From: Halicephalobus mephisto
Taxonomy: Eukaryota; Nematoda; Chromadorea; Rhabditida; Panagrolaimidae
Direction: 5' to 3'
DNA length: 64,000 bases
Assembly: GCA_009193035.1 (NCBI GenBank)
Contig: SWDT01000090.1
Coordinates: 50,529-114,528, forward strand
Both the position numbers and the translations under genes were made by a program. Shown piece by piece: positions 1 to 12,909 of the stretch. The notes beneath the pieces are model-generated. The model ran no database searches, had not been told where the DNA came from, and worked only from the letters and a program-made list of their open reading frames with translations. Each line of letters opens with the position of its first letter. The stretch's first letter is position 1.

Positions 1-244
1 CACGTACTTTTCAGAAACTTTAATAACAAAAATAAAATTTTTGATTGATTTTATTTTTTTAATTTTCTATTTTTCAAAAATTTTTAGTTGATTTTAATTT
101 TTAGTTCATTTTTATTTTTCTAAGTTTTAGAAATTTTTTTTCATAACAAAAGTGGAATTTTTTTTATTTTTATTTTTTTAAGTTTTAGAAATTTTTTTTC
201 ATAACAAAAGTGGAATTTTTAGTTCATTTTTATTTTTCTAAGTT
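1..244. repeat. AT-rich direct repeats downstream of the TBC gene
   Basis: Roughly three imperfect direct copies of a unit containing AGTTTTAGAAATTTTTTTTC start near 123, 179 and 240. The last copy runs into the stop codon of the TBC gene (245-247), so the array supplies that gene's terminus and 3' flank. No coding frame was seen. Confidence 0.6.
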
Positions 245-3200
245 TTAGAAATTTTTTTTCATAACAAAATGAAGTTCTTTCAGTTCATTATCGTTCCTCA
301 AAGAACGAGAAACGGGTCGTTGGAGTTTGATGCTTGATCCGGATTGGCTTCTGGCCCTGAATTTGGCATTTCCGTCTTTGGGAATTTCCACAGGAGGTTG
401 ATCTGATCTCGAAGCGACATTTCTTATCCATTGATTAGGTACAGTATTTTTCGATAAATTATTTGCAATATTTTTCATTTCTTCTGTAATTTTTTGAATT
501 TTTGAACAATTTTTAATTGATTCCAATTCAGGAAGTAATTTCAAAATTTTCGAAGCAGATATCCTTGAAACTAAATCTTTATCGTTGAGATTCGACTGAA
601 GAAGAGCTACTTGTTCTTTTAATAATTCTAATTCTTCAAAAATTTTTCCATTTTTTTCAACATCGATTTCCGGAAGATCCTGGTCGTGGGCCGAGGCGGA
701 GACACTCATGCAGGTCAGTGGCAGTTTCATTACTGTAGGGTTTACGGTACGTTTGTCTTTTCTGTCCTGATTTGGGTGTGGTTTTCCGGCTACAGTAATG
801 TGTGAAAAATGAGTAACACCGTAAATTTCGGGTTTTGGAAATTTCTAAAAAAAATTATTTTTTAAATTTATTTTTTAAATCTTACTGTAGGAAATCTAAG
901 ATGAATACAGTAATCCACAAAAATTTGAACATCGACAATCGGCGGATATCTCATCAAAAACTGCAAAGCTGTGGAATAATCGGCATCCAGCAGCAATCGA
1001 CGGATTTGGATAAGCATGGCCACGAATATGTCGTCGATGACGTCAAATGAGGGTCTATCTGAGAAAATTACGTCCCACAAAAAAAGCAAATCTGGAAACG
1101 GAAATTCACGACCATACAGTAATCTCAGCCATCTCCTAAAAATAATATTATTTTTAAAACAAAAACAAACATTCTCGAGGTCTGTAAAAAACCAACATCA
1201 AAATCAAAGTTGAACTAAAATCCGCACTTTGCTCGCAATATTATGGCAGTTTGGTAGGGAATTTTTATGTTTAAATTGATGAAAATTTAAAAATCGAAAT
1301 CCGCACTTTGCTCGCAATATTCGATCAGATAAGTCGTTATTTCTGAATATTTATAAATACAACAAAAATCCGCACTTTGCTCGCAATATTGTGACAATTC
1401 GATAAATATTTATAATTAAATTGATCAAAATTTCGAAACCAAAGCAAAATTCGCACTTTGCTCGAAAAATTCGGTCGTCTCAATTGTGCGTAAAAATTGA
1501 ATTTGGCTTTAAAATATGATTAGATCCTTTCAAAATCAAAGAAACACTAAATTTTATGCTTTTCGGTCTCGACCGGAAAATTCTAAAATATCTCCCCAAG
1601 AGCATTTCGTATTAAAATTCGTTTTTGATTTTTCTTCAGTAATTACAGTAATCCAACTTACAATCCGTACAATCGAGGACTGATGTCCAGAGCCTTCAGA
1701 TGACTCCACAACTGAGGATCCAGATCCCTTAATCTCATGTCGTAGATCAAATCCAATTTTTCGATCCAAACAGCTTTCGATTTTTTTCCTTTTTCTCTAA
1801 AATAATTTAAATTTTCAAAATTAGAAAAATCGAATTTTCAAAATTAAAAAAAAAATTTAAATTTGAAAATACTTACATGCCACATCTGGAATATGGATTT
1901 TCTTGATTTTGTTCTAGTTCATCCGCAGCGGCGTAAAATCCTCCGATAATCTGCATAATTTTGTGGAAAATAAAATAAAGATCATGTTCGAGATACTTTT
2001 CATCATTAATGATTTTTAATAACGATTTATCGTTCATGTTCGATCTGAAAGCATTTCAAAATCAATCAGGATATATGGAAATCTTTTAGTTGGGACATTT
2101 GTGTCCTAGATATTCGTGTTCCAATTATGACTTCAGAATTCTGAATCTTAAAGATTAACTTTTAAACTTTAAAATTCAAGATACTAAATTTAGAAATTTA
2201 AAATTGTGAATCTTAAAAATTAATTTTCGACTTCTGAATGCTAAAAATTAACTTTCGAGTTCAGAATTCTAAAGATGACTTTCTGAATCTGCAGACTTGA
2301 TTACTTTATTAAAAGTACTTTTTCTTCAATTCTAAAAGCACCTGAAATTTTCTCCTAAAATTCCATAAAACCTCAAAATTTACTTAAATTCGAAAATTTT
2401 CACATGAGAAAGTTCCCTAAATTTCTTTTTTAATTTTTGAACGAAAGTCAGAATCGGAACATGAATATCCAAACCAAATACTGGATAATCTAAAGCTTAC
2501 GGTAGGAGATCCAACTCTTCGAAATGACGGTAGGCGGATCTGTCGTTGTGGAGAGCGAACAGGACCGGAGCCAAGATCTCGTGCATGCCTTGTCTGTAGG
2601 ACAGCTCTGGATTTTTTTTTGAATATATGAACAGAACGTTTTTCATCATGTTCTTTATTCCGGTTTCTTTGAAAAATCTGATTTCTGGAAACGTTCGATT
2701 TACGTCTTTGTCGATCAATTCTTTGAGTTCTTCGTCGAGGAAATACCGATGCCAGGGACTTTCAGATTCCAAAGACAGAGGATTGTTCACATCCAGGGAC
2801 AATCCAAAAACTTCCTGATCCGGATAAGACGGATTCTGGAGGAAAATAAATTACAAAATTTTAATTTCCGATATATCAACTCACTTCTTTTTTGTAACCT
2901 TCGTAGAGTTCTCTGTCCCGGTTAAATTTCACTCTCCATTCATTGTGATCCAAAGGAATACATCCAAGCATAACCTGAAAGATTCAGGAATAGAAAAATA
3001 CAAAACTAAGAAATTAAAAATTTTAAAAATAAATGATGTGTAAAAATTTTTAAATTTAAAACATCCACATAAAAACCATAAAGAAGAATTTAAAAATAAG
3101 CAAAAAATTAAATATGAAAAAACAAAAAATATGTTTAAAAAAGTAAAAAATGTTAAAAATTTATAAACGTAATAAATAAAGAACTTCCTAAAATTTCAAA

Positions 3201-3768
3201 ATATAAAAGTAATATATGCAATTATAATAATAATATATGATAATTAATATATGAAAAGTAAAAAAAAATATATATATAAAGTTTAAAAATTTATAAATGT
3301 AATAAATAACTTCCTAAAATTTGAAAATGTATATAAAAGTAATATATGCAATTATATATAATAATATATGATAATTAATATATGAAAAGTAAAAAAAAAA
3401 TATATATAAAGTTTAAAAATTTACAAACGTAATAGAGAACTTCCTAAAATTTGAAAATGTATATAAAAGTAATATATGCGATTACATATATGATTATAAA
3501 TAATAATATATGATAATTAATATATGGAAAAGAAGAAATATAAGAAAAACTTTAAAATTAGAAATCCCACCCTCCAGTACAACGTCCTAACGGGAGAATC
3601 CCTGAGATTTCCCTGGATAGCGGTTCTTTTAATGTTTTCAAAGTCGTGCAAATTGCCCAACAGTTGGTTCCATTGGAATCTGAAAAATTTCCAAATTAAT
3701 TTTTATTTAAAAAAAACTTACGTAAAAGAATTTTTTAATTGTCCATTTTGTTTGATTTCACTTTCCAT
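245..3768 (-). CDS. TBC1D5-like Rab GTPase-activating protein
   Basis: Eight exons (3768-3722, 3679-3571, 2974-2885, 2835-2501, 2044-1877, 1796-1662, 1135-886, 844-245) join in phase into 577 aa. A TBC domain fills roughly residues 45-390. The catalytic arginine-finger motif IDKDVNRT (Arg near 129) and the glutamine-finger motif SYRQG (Tyr near 162) are both intact, so the protein should stimulate Rab GTP hydrolysis. YGLRWLRLLYGREFPF and MHEILAP resemble TBC1D5, which acts on Rab7 with retromer at endosomes; that role is inferred by family. The C-terminal part after about residue 420 carries a predicted coiled-coil stretch (EELELLKEQVALLQSN) and a basic, Ser-rich end. The ATG at 3768 was chosen because it is the first in-frame Met and sits in a short exon with a good donor. 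A TTTTTCAG acceptor near 3938 could be a trans-splice or 5' UTR acceptor. Confidence 0.88.
3120..3530. repeat. AT-rich tandem repeat, period about 125 bp, in TBC intron 2
   Basis: About three copies of a unit containing GTAATATATGCAATTATA and ATATATGATAATTAATATATG lie between 3120 and 3530, within the intron from 3570 down to 2975. Unit length was estimated by eye from the spacing of repeated words. Confidence 0.55.
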
Positions 3769-4184
3769 GCCGTGGAAATAGTTTTTAAATAAAGTAATTA
3801 AATTGTAGAATTAGTAATTGTTTACAACAATTGTCTCTAGAAAGTATCGACAGATAAAATCGGCATTTGTCCGATCTTCGTGGCGAGAAGATGAATGGCG
3901 GTTTTACAGCCTACAGAGAACACTAGCGCTCGTCTTCTGAAAAATCATAACTTTAATACAAAAAATTGACTTTGATATATCAAAAACTAAATTTAATATA
4001 TAAAAATTAATTTTCATATATCAAAAATAAAATTTCATATATCAAAAATTAATTTTCATATATCAAAAACTAAATTTAATATATCAAAATAAAATTTCAT
4101 ATATCAAAAACTAAATTTAATATATAAAAATTACAATTGATATACCAAAACTTAATCTTCATATGTAAAAAGTTAATTATCATA
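3769..4184. other. Divergent intergenic region with AT repeats
   Basis: This gap separates the TBC gene (-) from an unrecognised + strand gene. The left third is less AT-rich and may hold the 5' UTR of the TBC gene. From about 3955 to 4170 the sequence is a short tandem repeat built on ATATATCAAAAACTAAATTT. No promoter motif can be named. Confidence 0.5.
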
Positions 4185-6585
4185 ATGAAAAACACGAAAT
4201 GTAGTTTGTGGTCTTGGTTCTACTTTGTATTAAAAAACGGACAGGAAGGGAAATTTTCCAGAATAGTGACTATCCTAAAGCTAGTACGGACCAAAGTCGC
4301 TTTTTATGGGACACCAAGAATCCAACAGCCGACGAGTGCAGACCACTTGGCGTGTATGTCCCTATCCCACACCGGAATTACGAAATTTTTCAGGATAATG
4401 ACAGACGAGATGGATCACGGAAATCTCAAAAATTTAATAACCAAAGAAGACCAAAAACCGAAGGAAATAATAGTAAGTTTTAAATTTAAAAATAATTATA
4501 AAATTAAAATTTTATTACGAAACGGTCTCGACGGGAATTTTTAGAAATCACAGTAACTTGTAATTTTGGCTTCACATGAGGGTTTCGAAATGAACCATAT
4601 TTGAAAAATCAAAATTTTTGAGCGAAACGGTCTCGACACGAAAATTTACAATTTTCCAGTTGAGACCTAAAATTTAAAAAATAACATCGTTTCGGAAGGA
4701 TATAATTATAGTACTTTAAAAATCCTAAAAAAATTGAGCGAAATGGTCCCGATAAGAAAATTTAGATCTTTCCAGTAGGGACTCAAAAAGTTAAAAAATT
4801 ATAAAATTACAATTATATTATTTTCCAAAAATTATTCCGGAACGAATTTTGAAAAATTTCCAGTTGAAACTCAAAAAATTATAAAATTATAAAATTACAA
4901 TTGTATTATCTTCCAAAAATTATTCCGGAACGAATTTTGAAAATTTTCCAGTTGAAACTCAAAAAGCAAAAAAGTTAAAAAATTACAATTATATTATTTT
5001 TCGAAAATTATTCCGGAACGAATTTTGAAAGTTTTTAGTAATAAATATTTCAGTACATATTCAGGACAAGCACTACAGTAAAAAACGAATTCGAAAATTC
5101 TGAAGATGAAACAACCGTAATCAAACATGACAGTAAAAATAAAAAAATAATTAATTTTGATTTTTCTGAAACTACTTTAACGACGATCCAAAGCAGTGGA
5201 TATCTGGATAAACGAAAGAGATATGTCTGCGAAAAAGAAGCCGAAACCCGTATCGCAGTCAACGACGCCTCCACCATAGCGAAGTCAGTTTTTTTTTAAA
5301 TTCATTTTTAAAAAAACAAAATTATTCAATTGACTTTCGTTAAATTCAAAAATGAAACAATTTTTACATTATTTTTAAAATTTCAAATTTTTAGATAAAA
5401 TTATTTTTAAAATTTCAAATTTTAGAAAATTTAAATAAAAATGAAAGAAAATAAAAATCATCAAATTTTTCGTTTTTATAAATTTTTTATTTTTTGAGGA
5501 AAATTTGAAAATTCAAAAAAATTCGAATTTTTTTAATAAAATTTAAATTTTAAAAATTATAAAATTTTTTTTCGCGGAAAATTTAGAAATTTAAAGAAAA
5601 TTTTTCTCGAAATTAAATATAAAATTAAAAAAATTAACTCAGTACGAATTTCCAAAATTTCTCAGAATCGTTCTAAAATAAGAAAACAGTGAGTGCGAAG
5701 CGAGTCAATTGCAGTTGAGAATTGCCAGATTTTCCATTTTTTAATTTTATAAATTTTTTTTTCTCTACGCGGAAGTTCAAAAGTCTCAAAAATTGCATTA
5801 ATAAAAAATTAAATTTAAAATTTTTAAAGAAATTTTTTGGAATTATTCTAAAATAAAAATTAATGAAAATTAGATGAATCAATTTAGATGTCATTTATTT
5901 TAAAAATTTTTTTCATTTTCTATTTTTTTAAATTTTTTTTTATTTTAAAAAATTTTCTAACTTTCGGCGGGAAATTCGAAAATTCAAAAAAATTAAAATT
6001 TTCAAAGAAATTACTTTCACAAAAAATTAATTAAAATAATCTAAAATAATAATAATAATAATAAAGTAAATCGATTTAGATATAATTGATTTTTTTATTT
6101 TTATAAACTTTTCTAACTTTCGGCGGGAAATTCGAAAATTCTAAAAATTTAAAATTAAAATTTTACAAAATTGTTTTAAAACGAATTTTTATAATATTTT
6201 GAAAAATTCCAAAATAAAAAAAAAGATTTTTATAATAATTAAAAATTTAAATTTAAAAAATGTTTTTATTCGAAAATTAAAAAAATATTATTTTCTTATT
6301 CGAAAATAAAAAAAATGTTTTTTTTAAAATTATAATATTTGTAATTAAAAATTTAAATTTAAAAAAGTGTTTTTAAAATTATGATATTTGTAATTAAAAA
6401 TTTAAATTTAAAAAAATGTTTTTAAAATTATAATATTTGTAATTAAAAATTTAAATTCTAGGGCTTGTTTGAAGGAAGATAAAAGTACTCAGTACGAAAA
6501 ACAAAATTTAGGCCAAGAAGCAATTCGAAGAGCCGTGAATTCGTTGATGGAAACGAAATTCCTCGATTACGCAACTTCAATGTGA
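4185..6585 (+). CDS. Unrecognised three-exon protein-coding gene
   Basis: Exons 4185-4472, 5054-5283 and 6462-6585 join in phase to give 213 aa with an ATG start and a TGA stop. Exon 2 has a clean ATTTCAG acceptor. The exon 2 donor (GTCAGT) and exon 3 acceptor (TTCTAG) are acceptable. Exons 2 and 3 encode a hydrophilic, charged chain ending in KFLDYATSM, with no motif I recognise. Exon 1 is uncertain: a second frame across 4205-4472 also stays open and would begin with a hydrophobic run (FVVLVLLC) then basic residues, like the end of a membrane segment. It can join exon 2 in phase through a weaker acceptor near 5091. An AATAAA signal near 6602 follows the stop. The 3' end converges on the ligand-gated channel gene with a gap of only about 160 bp. 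Function unknown. Confidence 0.5.
4560..5045. repeat. Diverged repeats in intron 1 of the unknown gene
   Basis: Units containing TATTATTTTCCAAAAATT and TTCCGGAACGAATTTTGAAA recur at about 85-bp spacing from about 4780 to 5040, preceded by older versions built on GAAACGGTCTCGACACG. The latter motif is dispersed through many introns of the window. Confidence 0.5.
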
Positions 6586-6749
6586 ATTTTTTGTTTTTAA
6601 AAAAATAAAACACGTCAATTTCAGAATAGAAAAAGAAATTATGAAAAGAAACATTTTGTAACAAATTCTATTTAATTCATTTTTTACAATCAACCTGCAT
6701 TGATGGAAAGCAAAAAAAACAAAAAATCTAAGAACATTTTCAAGAATGT

Positions 6750-9700
6750 TCACATCGGTCGATCCATTTTTGTAAAGTATATGCACCAGTAACTGAAAAA
6801 ATTAAATAAATTCAATTTTATTAAATAAAAACATACATAATGTTGAATAACAAGAAGGAGAACGGAAACATAATCATGGAGCATCGATCGATCTGAAAAC
6901 ATGTGTGTCTTATCAATCATGACTTGTTTATCTGGAAACTTGGTCATTGTCGCCGGGAATGGCGAAGATATCTGTTCAAAATTCGAGGTGTTTTTATTTT
7001 TGTGATGAGAAAATCATCAAGATCAGAAATAAAATGATTTATGTTTTTGTTTGTGATCTTAGAATCATTGTAAATAAAAAGTGGAAAGATTTCTGATTTC
7101 GCATATGACGTCAGAATCGCCGTAGATAGAAGTAGAGTCATTTTTACTTCTACTCACGGCATCAGAATTATTGTAAATAGAAAAAGTTTTTCATTTTTGT
7201 TTATGATTTCGGAATTACTGTAATGAGAAGCAGAATCCTTTATACTTCTGTTTACAATGTCATAATTGTTGTAATCAGAAGTAGAATCCTTTATACTTCT
7301 GTTTACAATATCATAATCATCATAAACAAAATAGAATCATTTATACTTCTATTCACAATATCATAATCATCATAAACAGAAGCAGAATCATTTATACTTC
7401 TATTCACAATATCATAATCATCATAAACAGAATAGAATCATTTATAACTCTGTCTATGACGTTATAATCATTATGTACAGAAGCAAAATCATTTATAACT
7501 CTGTCTATGACGTTATAATCATCATAAACAGAATAGAATCATTTATACTTCTATTCACAATAGCATAATCATAAATAAGATTTCCATTTCTGTTCACGAC
7601 GTTATAATCATCATAAACAGAAGCATAAGTACTTCCACTTTTACATACACCTATATCACTATTGGGAGAGAAAACTGGACTAGAAAGAAAGCATCAGAAA
7701 CGATATTCTGAATGTCAGAAGACGTGGAATACTGTAAGACATGAATAAGACTCTCAAGGATACTGTGTGACTTACGGAATACATAATTGTATCCGTGTCT
7801 GATTGCTCTAGTAGATATTGTTATATTTACTTTTGTTATTATCCTAACAATCACTATATAAAGTTTAAATATCGAACGATATACATTCAAATTATTGTTC
7901 ATTTCCCTACACACAAAAAATAGTGTAACTTTTAGCACAGTAACAAATGGAAATCGTCACTATTATTTGCAACTTTCGTTACAAAAGTCAAATATTCATG
8001 AAAAATGTGACGATTGTGTTATATTCCGCAATTGTTAGAGACCAAAAGTTATGCTTTTTTTGTATTTATTCGCTTGACCAAGTGATAATAATTCCATTAC
8101 TAGTTTACAAGAATCTGAAAATACTGACCTGAACTGAAGTTAGGGACCATTCTCGGTCCGGAGGACAGAGAGATTGAGCAATTTGACGAGGCAAGGCAAG
8201 CCACCAGTATTGTTTCTTCCTTGTTGAAAGGTCAATGTCGTCATCTGACGGGATGACAGTTACAGAATCCTGGGGTTTTGGGGAACTGTTTTTCGGCAAG
8301 CTCAAAGTTGGAGAAGAAATTACAGGTTTAGATATTTCATCATCGTCCTTATGAATAGGTGATAATAAAAATCTTTTTCTAACTCCATCTGAATTATCTC
8401 CGTTAGCTTTGCCCGTGACTTTCCGTGTTTTTCGGATTTGATTGAGCCAATGTCCAAGAACCTTGGATCCAATTTGTCGTTCTCTTTCCCATCTGTTCAG
8501 TTGACATACAATTGCAAGTTCCACTAATGTTGCAAAAATAAAAATAACCGAAAAAATCATCCAAACATCTAGGCATTTTATATAAGACACTCTTGGCAAA
8601 TGCCGAAGTACATTGCCGAATTGAAAGGTCAGAGCCAAAAGTGAACTCACTCCCAAAGTAATTCTTAAAAATTAAAATTATATTTTTTTAAAATTTAGTA
8701 TACCTGGCAGAAACACATCTGACATCAAAAAAGAACCCGACCCAGCTGCTTATTACCGTAATTGAGGTGGGAAAGTAACTTTGGAAAAGATAGAACCCAT
8801 AACGCCGAGCAAAAGTAAACTTCACCTGTAATAGTAAATTTTAAAAATGCTATTTTTAAACTAAAAATTAATTTGCAAAATCGTCTTGAGGGAATTTCCA
8901 AGATTTTAGAAACTACATTAAATTAAAATTTAGATTTTATAATAGTAATTATTTCGTAATTTTAAATAATTTCAAAATCAGATAAAAAATAAAAATTAAT
9001 TTACAAAATCGTCTTGAAGGGAATTTCCAAGGTTTTGGAAACTACATTAAATTAAAATTTAGATTTTATAATAGTAATTATTTCGTGATTTTAAATAATT
9101 TTTTCGAAATTGTCTCGAAAGCGATTTCTAGAAAAATTTTAAAAATTAAAAAAACCTATAATTTTGGTTTTGCATGATAGTTATTCTGTGGTTTTATATG
9201 ATTTCAAAATTGCTTATATTCTTATAAAAATTAAAAATTAAAATTGTTACAAAGTAGTTTTGAAAGAATTTTTGGGAGTTTTTAGGAATGTTTAAAATTT
9301 AAAATTTTGTTGTAGTTCAAAAATTACAGTATTGTGAAAATTCAAAAACTAATTTTTTTAAACAAATTTGTTTTGAAAATTTTTGGGAGTTTTTAGGAAT
9401 TACAGTAACTCATGCGACAATTTCAGTTTTCATGGATTATTTCGTAATTTTATGATTTCGAAATTAATTTTTTGAAAATTACTCTTCTAAGATAGATCTG
9501 GAGCCTTCGAGACCGGGGTACATGGACACTCATCCTCTACTTCTTAAAACCAATGACCCCACTACAGTAACCATAGGTGTCTAATAAATCATACCTAAGA
9601 TTACGGTATTTTATCGAAGAAAATTTAACTCATTCGTGGATATAATTTCACTCACGATAGCTCTTTGCCAATTGCCATTAGGGTACTGTAGTTCCTGTCG

Positions 9701-12142
9701 GTCAGTACCCCATCCGATAAGGTCGAAGTCGGGCAATTCCACTTTCTCCATCATCGTCACCGGTACATCGTGCCATTGTAAATTTACTTCATCTGTATTA
9801 AAAGAGTAACTTTCGAACACCAATTGACAATGGATAGAATCAAACGGAAACATTTTCTAAAATTTTTGCATTTTTATAAAATTCAATTTTTTTAAATAAA
9901 AATTTTTACATTTTTTTAAAATTCAATTTTTTTAAATTAAAAATAAAAAAAATGAAAACTTTTTCCATGTTTATAAAATTCAATTTTTTAAAAATTCGAA
10001 ATTATTAATTTTTTTTTAATTTTCTAAAATTCAATTTTTTTTAAATTTTTTAAAATTAATTTTTTTTGAATTTTTAAAAAATTTTTTAAAATTAATTTTT
10101 TTAAATTTTTTAAAATCCTTACCAAATCCATTTTACACGGAGCTTTGACTTTTAGCCTGAAAAATCAAAATTGTTATTGATTTTTGAAATCCCTTTAAAT
10201 TTTAGAATGATTTTTGTCAACTTTATCTGACAAGGTTGTCAGAAAAAATATGAAAACCGTCGATCAAAAATATTTATCACTCTTTTTTAATTTTTTAGAA
10301 CATTTGCCAAGTTTTAACAGGTGCATTAAAAAAATTTTTTTTAACCAATTATCCGTAGATTTGAAATAATAAATTTCGGCGATTTTTGAGTCATTCAAAC
10401 TCACCTGAAATTGCTCCAAACTAATCCGTTTTCATAGACGATAATGAAGCTGTTTTCAGAGGGACTACTGTGGATCGATGATTCTTTGGAATTAATTATG
10501 CAAGTGTCTGAAAAAATAATTTTTAAACGAAAATTTAAAATTTAAAGTACTCTTAAAAAATAAAAAATTTTAAATAATTCTAAAAAAATAAAAATTCAAA
10601 ATAATTCTAAAAAAATAAAAATTCAAAATAATTCTAAAAAATTAGAAAAATAAAAAATTTTAAAAATAAAAATTTTAAATAATTCTAAAAAAATAAAAAT
10701 TCAAAATAATTTTAAATAATTTTTCTAATTATAGTGTGAAAATCAATAAAAACTTTTAAAAAATAGAAAAAATTTATTTCAAATAAAATCACCTGGATCC
10801 CAAATTTTCCGTCTAAAATCACTTTTTAGAGTAATGTTGGTGGCACAAATGTTGAGGTGCTTGAAGGACAGTCTCGGGTCCAACCAGATCTCGGAGTACA
10901 TGACGTCCAATTCGAAATCCGCCGTAAGCTCAGAAATCCCGGATATGCCCTGAAGGCTTGATTATTGAAATTTGCAACGTATATAACTCATTCGTCATTT
11001 TTGTTTTACATAAGTCCACCATTCCGCTTCATTGCTTTCGTAAATTTCGAACATAATTCTTAAAAAATACCCCTACCCAAAAAATGAATTTTTTAAGACA
11101 ATATAAAAAACTACTTTTATACTGAATTTTAAAATGGATTACACACAACTTGGAAAAATTTCAAAAATAATTTAAAAAATAAATTTTTATAAAATAATTT
11201 TTAAATTTTCATTAAAAAACAAAAAAATTTCAAAAATAAATTTTTATAAAGTAATTTTAAAATTTTTGAAAATAAATAAAAAATAAATTTTTATAGAAAA
11301 ACAAAAATAATTTTAAAAATTTCAAAGATAAATGAAAAGTAAATTTTCGTTTAGTTAAAAAATAAATGTTTATATTTAAATTAGAAATAATTTTAAAAAC
11401 AAATTAAATTTTCTTTGTATTTAATTTTAGGAATTTTTTTGTACTTAATTTTAAAATTGATTTTGAACAAAAATTAGAGATTTTTTTGTATTTAAGTTTA
11501 GAAATAATTTTTAACAAAAATAAAATTTTTTTGTATTTAATTTAGAAATAAGTTTTTTTAAATTTAAATTTTTTTGTAAGTTTAGAAATAATTTTAAGCA
11601 AAAATTTAAAAAAATTTTTATATTTAATTTAGAAATAAGTTTTTTTAAATTTAAATTTTTTTTGTAAGTTTAGAAATAATTTTAAGCAAAAATTAAAAAA
11701 GTTTTTTACATTTAACTTAGAAGTAATTTTTTTAGATTTAAATTTTTTGTACTTAATTTTAGAATTTTTCACATTTAATTTAGCAGTAATTTTTTTAGAT
11801 TTAACTTTTTTGTACTTAATTTTAAAATTTTTTATATTTAATTTAGAAGTAATTTTTTTAGATTTAAATTTTTCACATTTAATTTAGAAGTAATTTTGAA
11901 TTGAAATTTACCTGTACATGCATTTCGATCGTGACGTTGACCCCATCGGCATCAGGTAGCAAATGAGTATCGTAATCCTTGAGTAATGTGTTTATAATAT
12001 TCCCTAGATTTATACTATTCCTGGTGCATGGCTTTCCTGCACCCTCCACCGTCACGATCGTCACTAAAAAAATAAAAAAAATGTGTCGAAAGTTGAGCAA
12101 AATGTGGAGGACGTTTTTCAGGCATCCAGAGCCCGTGATCAT
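6750..12142 (-). CDS. Cys-loop ligand-gated ion channel subunit (LGC family)
   Basis: Nine exons (12142-11912, 10949-10793, 10507-10405, 10156-10123, 9856-9656, 8825-8704, 8663-8129, 6892-6837, 6792-6750) join in phase into 493 aa. The order is a hydrophobic N terminus (signal peptide, roughly residues 10-34), a ligand-binding domain with the WDPDT loop, and the Cys-loop [15 protein letters not shown] with exactly 13 residues between the cysteines. M1, M2 ([14 protein letters not shown]), M3, a long cytoplasmic loop rich in Ser, Pro and charge, and M4 ([14 protein letters not shown]) follow. The SAR sequence before M2 is close to the PAR motif of anion-selective channels, so a chloride channel is favoured; the agonist cannot be read from sequence. 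[18 protein letters not shown] resembles acetylcholine- or amine-gated nematode subunits. Intron 7 (6893-8128) carries a minisatellite and a MITE-like element. Confidence 0.92.
7060..7645. repeat. Minisatellite of about 50 bp in channel intron 7
   Basis: About ten imperfect copies of a 50-51 bp unit, containing AGAATCATTTATACTTCTAT and CATAATCATCATAAACAGA. Exact spacings of 51 and 50 bp are visible at 7333, 7384 and 7434. Units at the left end are more diverged. Confidence 0.75.
7911..8067. mobile_element. MITE-like foldback element, family A copy 1
   Basis: A roughly 155-bp element with imperfect terminal inverted repeats: the left end reads ACAAAAAATAGTGTAACTTT, and the reverse complement of the right end reads ACAAAAAAAGCATAACTTTT. 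The interior is also partly palindromic (ATCGTCACTATT against GTGACGATTGTG). Near-identical copies occur at 12910-13060 and 13149-13303. It lies inside intron 7 of the channel gene. Confidence 0.75.
8826..9655. repeat. Channel intron 5 with dispersed AT-rich repeats
   Basis: The intron holds two adjacent copies of a roughly 110-bp segment around 8870-9100, both containing ATCGTCTTGA and GGAATTTCCAAG, plus further diverged relatives. No gene was seen in it. Confidence 0.5.
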
Positions 12143-12905
12143 AGTTGATCAACGAAATTTCATCTAGGAGGCATTCAGGATAATCCTGACTTTAATATTC
12201 CACGTATTTTTGGAATAGTTTTTTTTTGAGAAAAATCTAAAAATTAAAAAATTAAAAAAATTAACAACACGAGTAGATGTTAAAATAAGCCAAAGATTCA
12301 GCTGTAAAGAATTGCCTGAGGGGTAGAGGAAGACGAATGACAAAGCTAACTCAAATTTTCAAAGGCGGGGTTAAAAAAATCAAACGCACAAAATGAGGTC
12401 CGAAAGTTTTAAGAACTTTGACAAGGACATTTTTGAAATATTAAAAAACAATCGGAAATTCCCTCTGGCAAAATTTCGTCTGATGATAAAAAAGAACAAA
12501 TATGGAAAAAAACTAGTTAATTATTACTTAAAAATATCCCATTTGAACATAGTCAAAAAAGTGGAAAATTCGACATAAAAAATGCACTTAAATTTTTTGC
12601 AAAAAAGGCTAAGAATCAGACTTATCTGGTCCTTGAAAACCGAGCCCGGGATGGACGTAAATAGATATTGTTGCAGTGTTCAAGATATGCCAGAAATCCC
12701 TTTCCTCTAGTAATTAAGGACATATAAAAAAGATACTACTTTGAATGTGCTGCATAAATTTGGATTTCCTGGAGGATTTCTTGAAAGAAATCCACACAAA
12801 CGAACTTGATGTAAAACGGTACAATTAATTTCTTCAGCACGTGGTTTTGAAATTTTCAAACTCAGTTAAAGGATGCAAAAGAATGAAGTTAATATACAAC
12901 ACCCT
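12143..12905. other. Intergenic sequence upstream of the channel gene
   Basis: Less AT-rich than the introns but without a convincing gene. A 61-codon frame at 12393-12578 has no detectable domain, splice partners or database-like features and was not called. Promoter elements for the channel gene probably lie here but none is recognisable. Confidence 0.4.
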
Positions 12906-12909
12906 TATA

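Noticed and set aside
12393..12578. 61-codon plus-strand ORF
   Set aside because: Lysine-rich text typical of AT-rich non-coding DNA, with no splice partners or homology-like motif.
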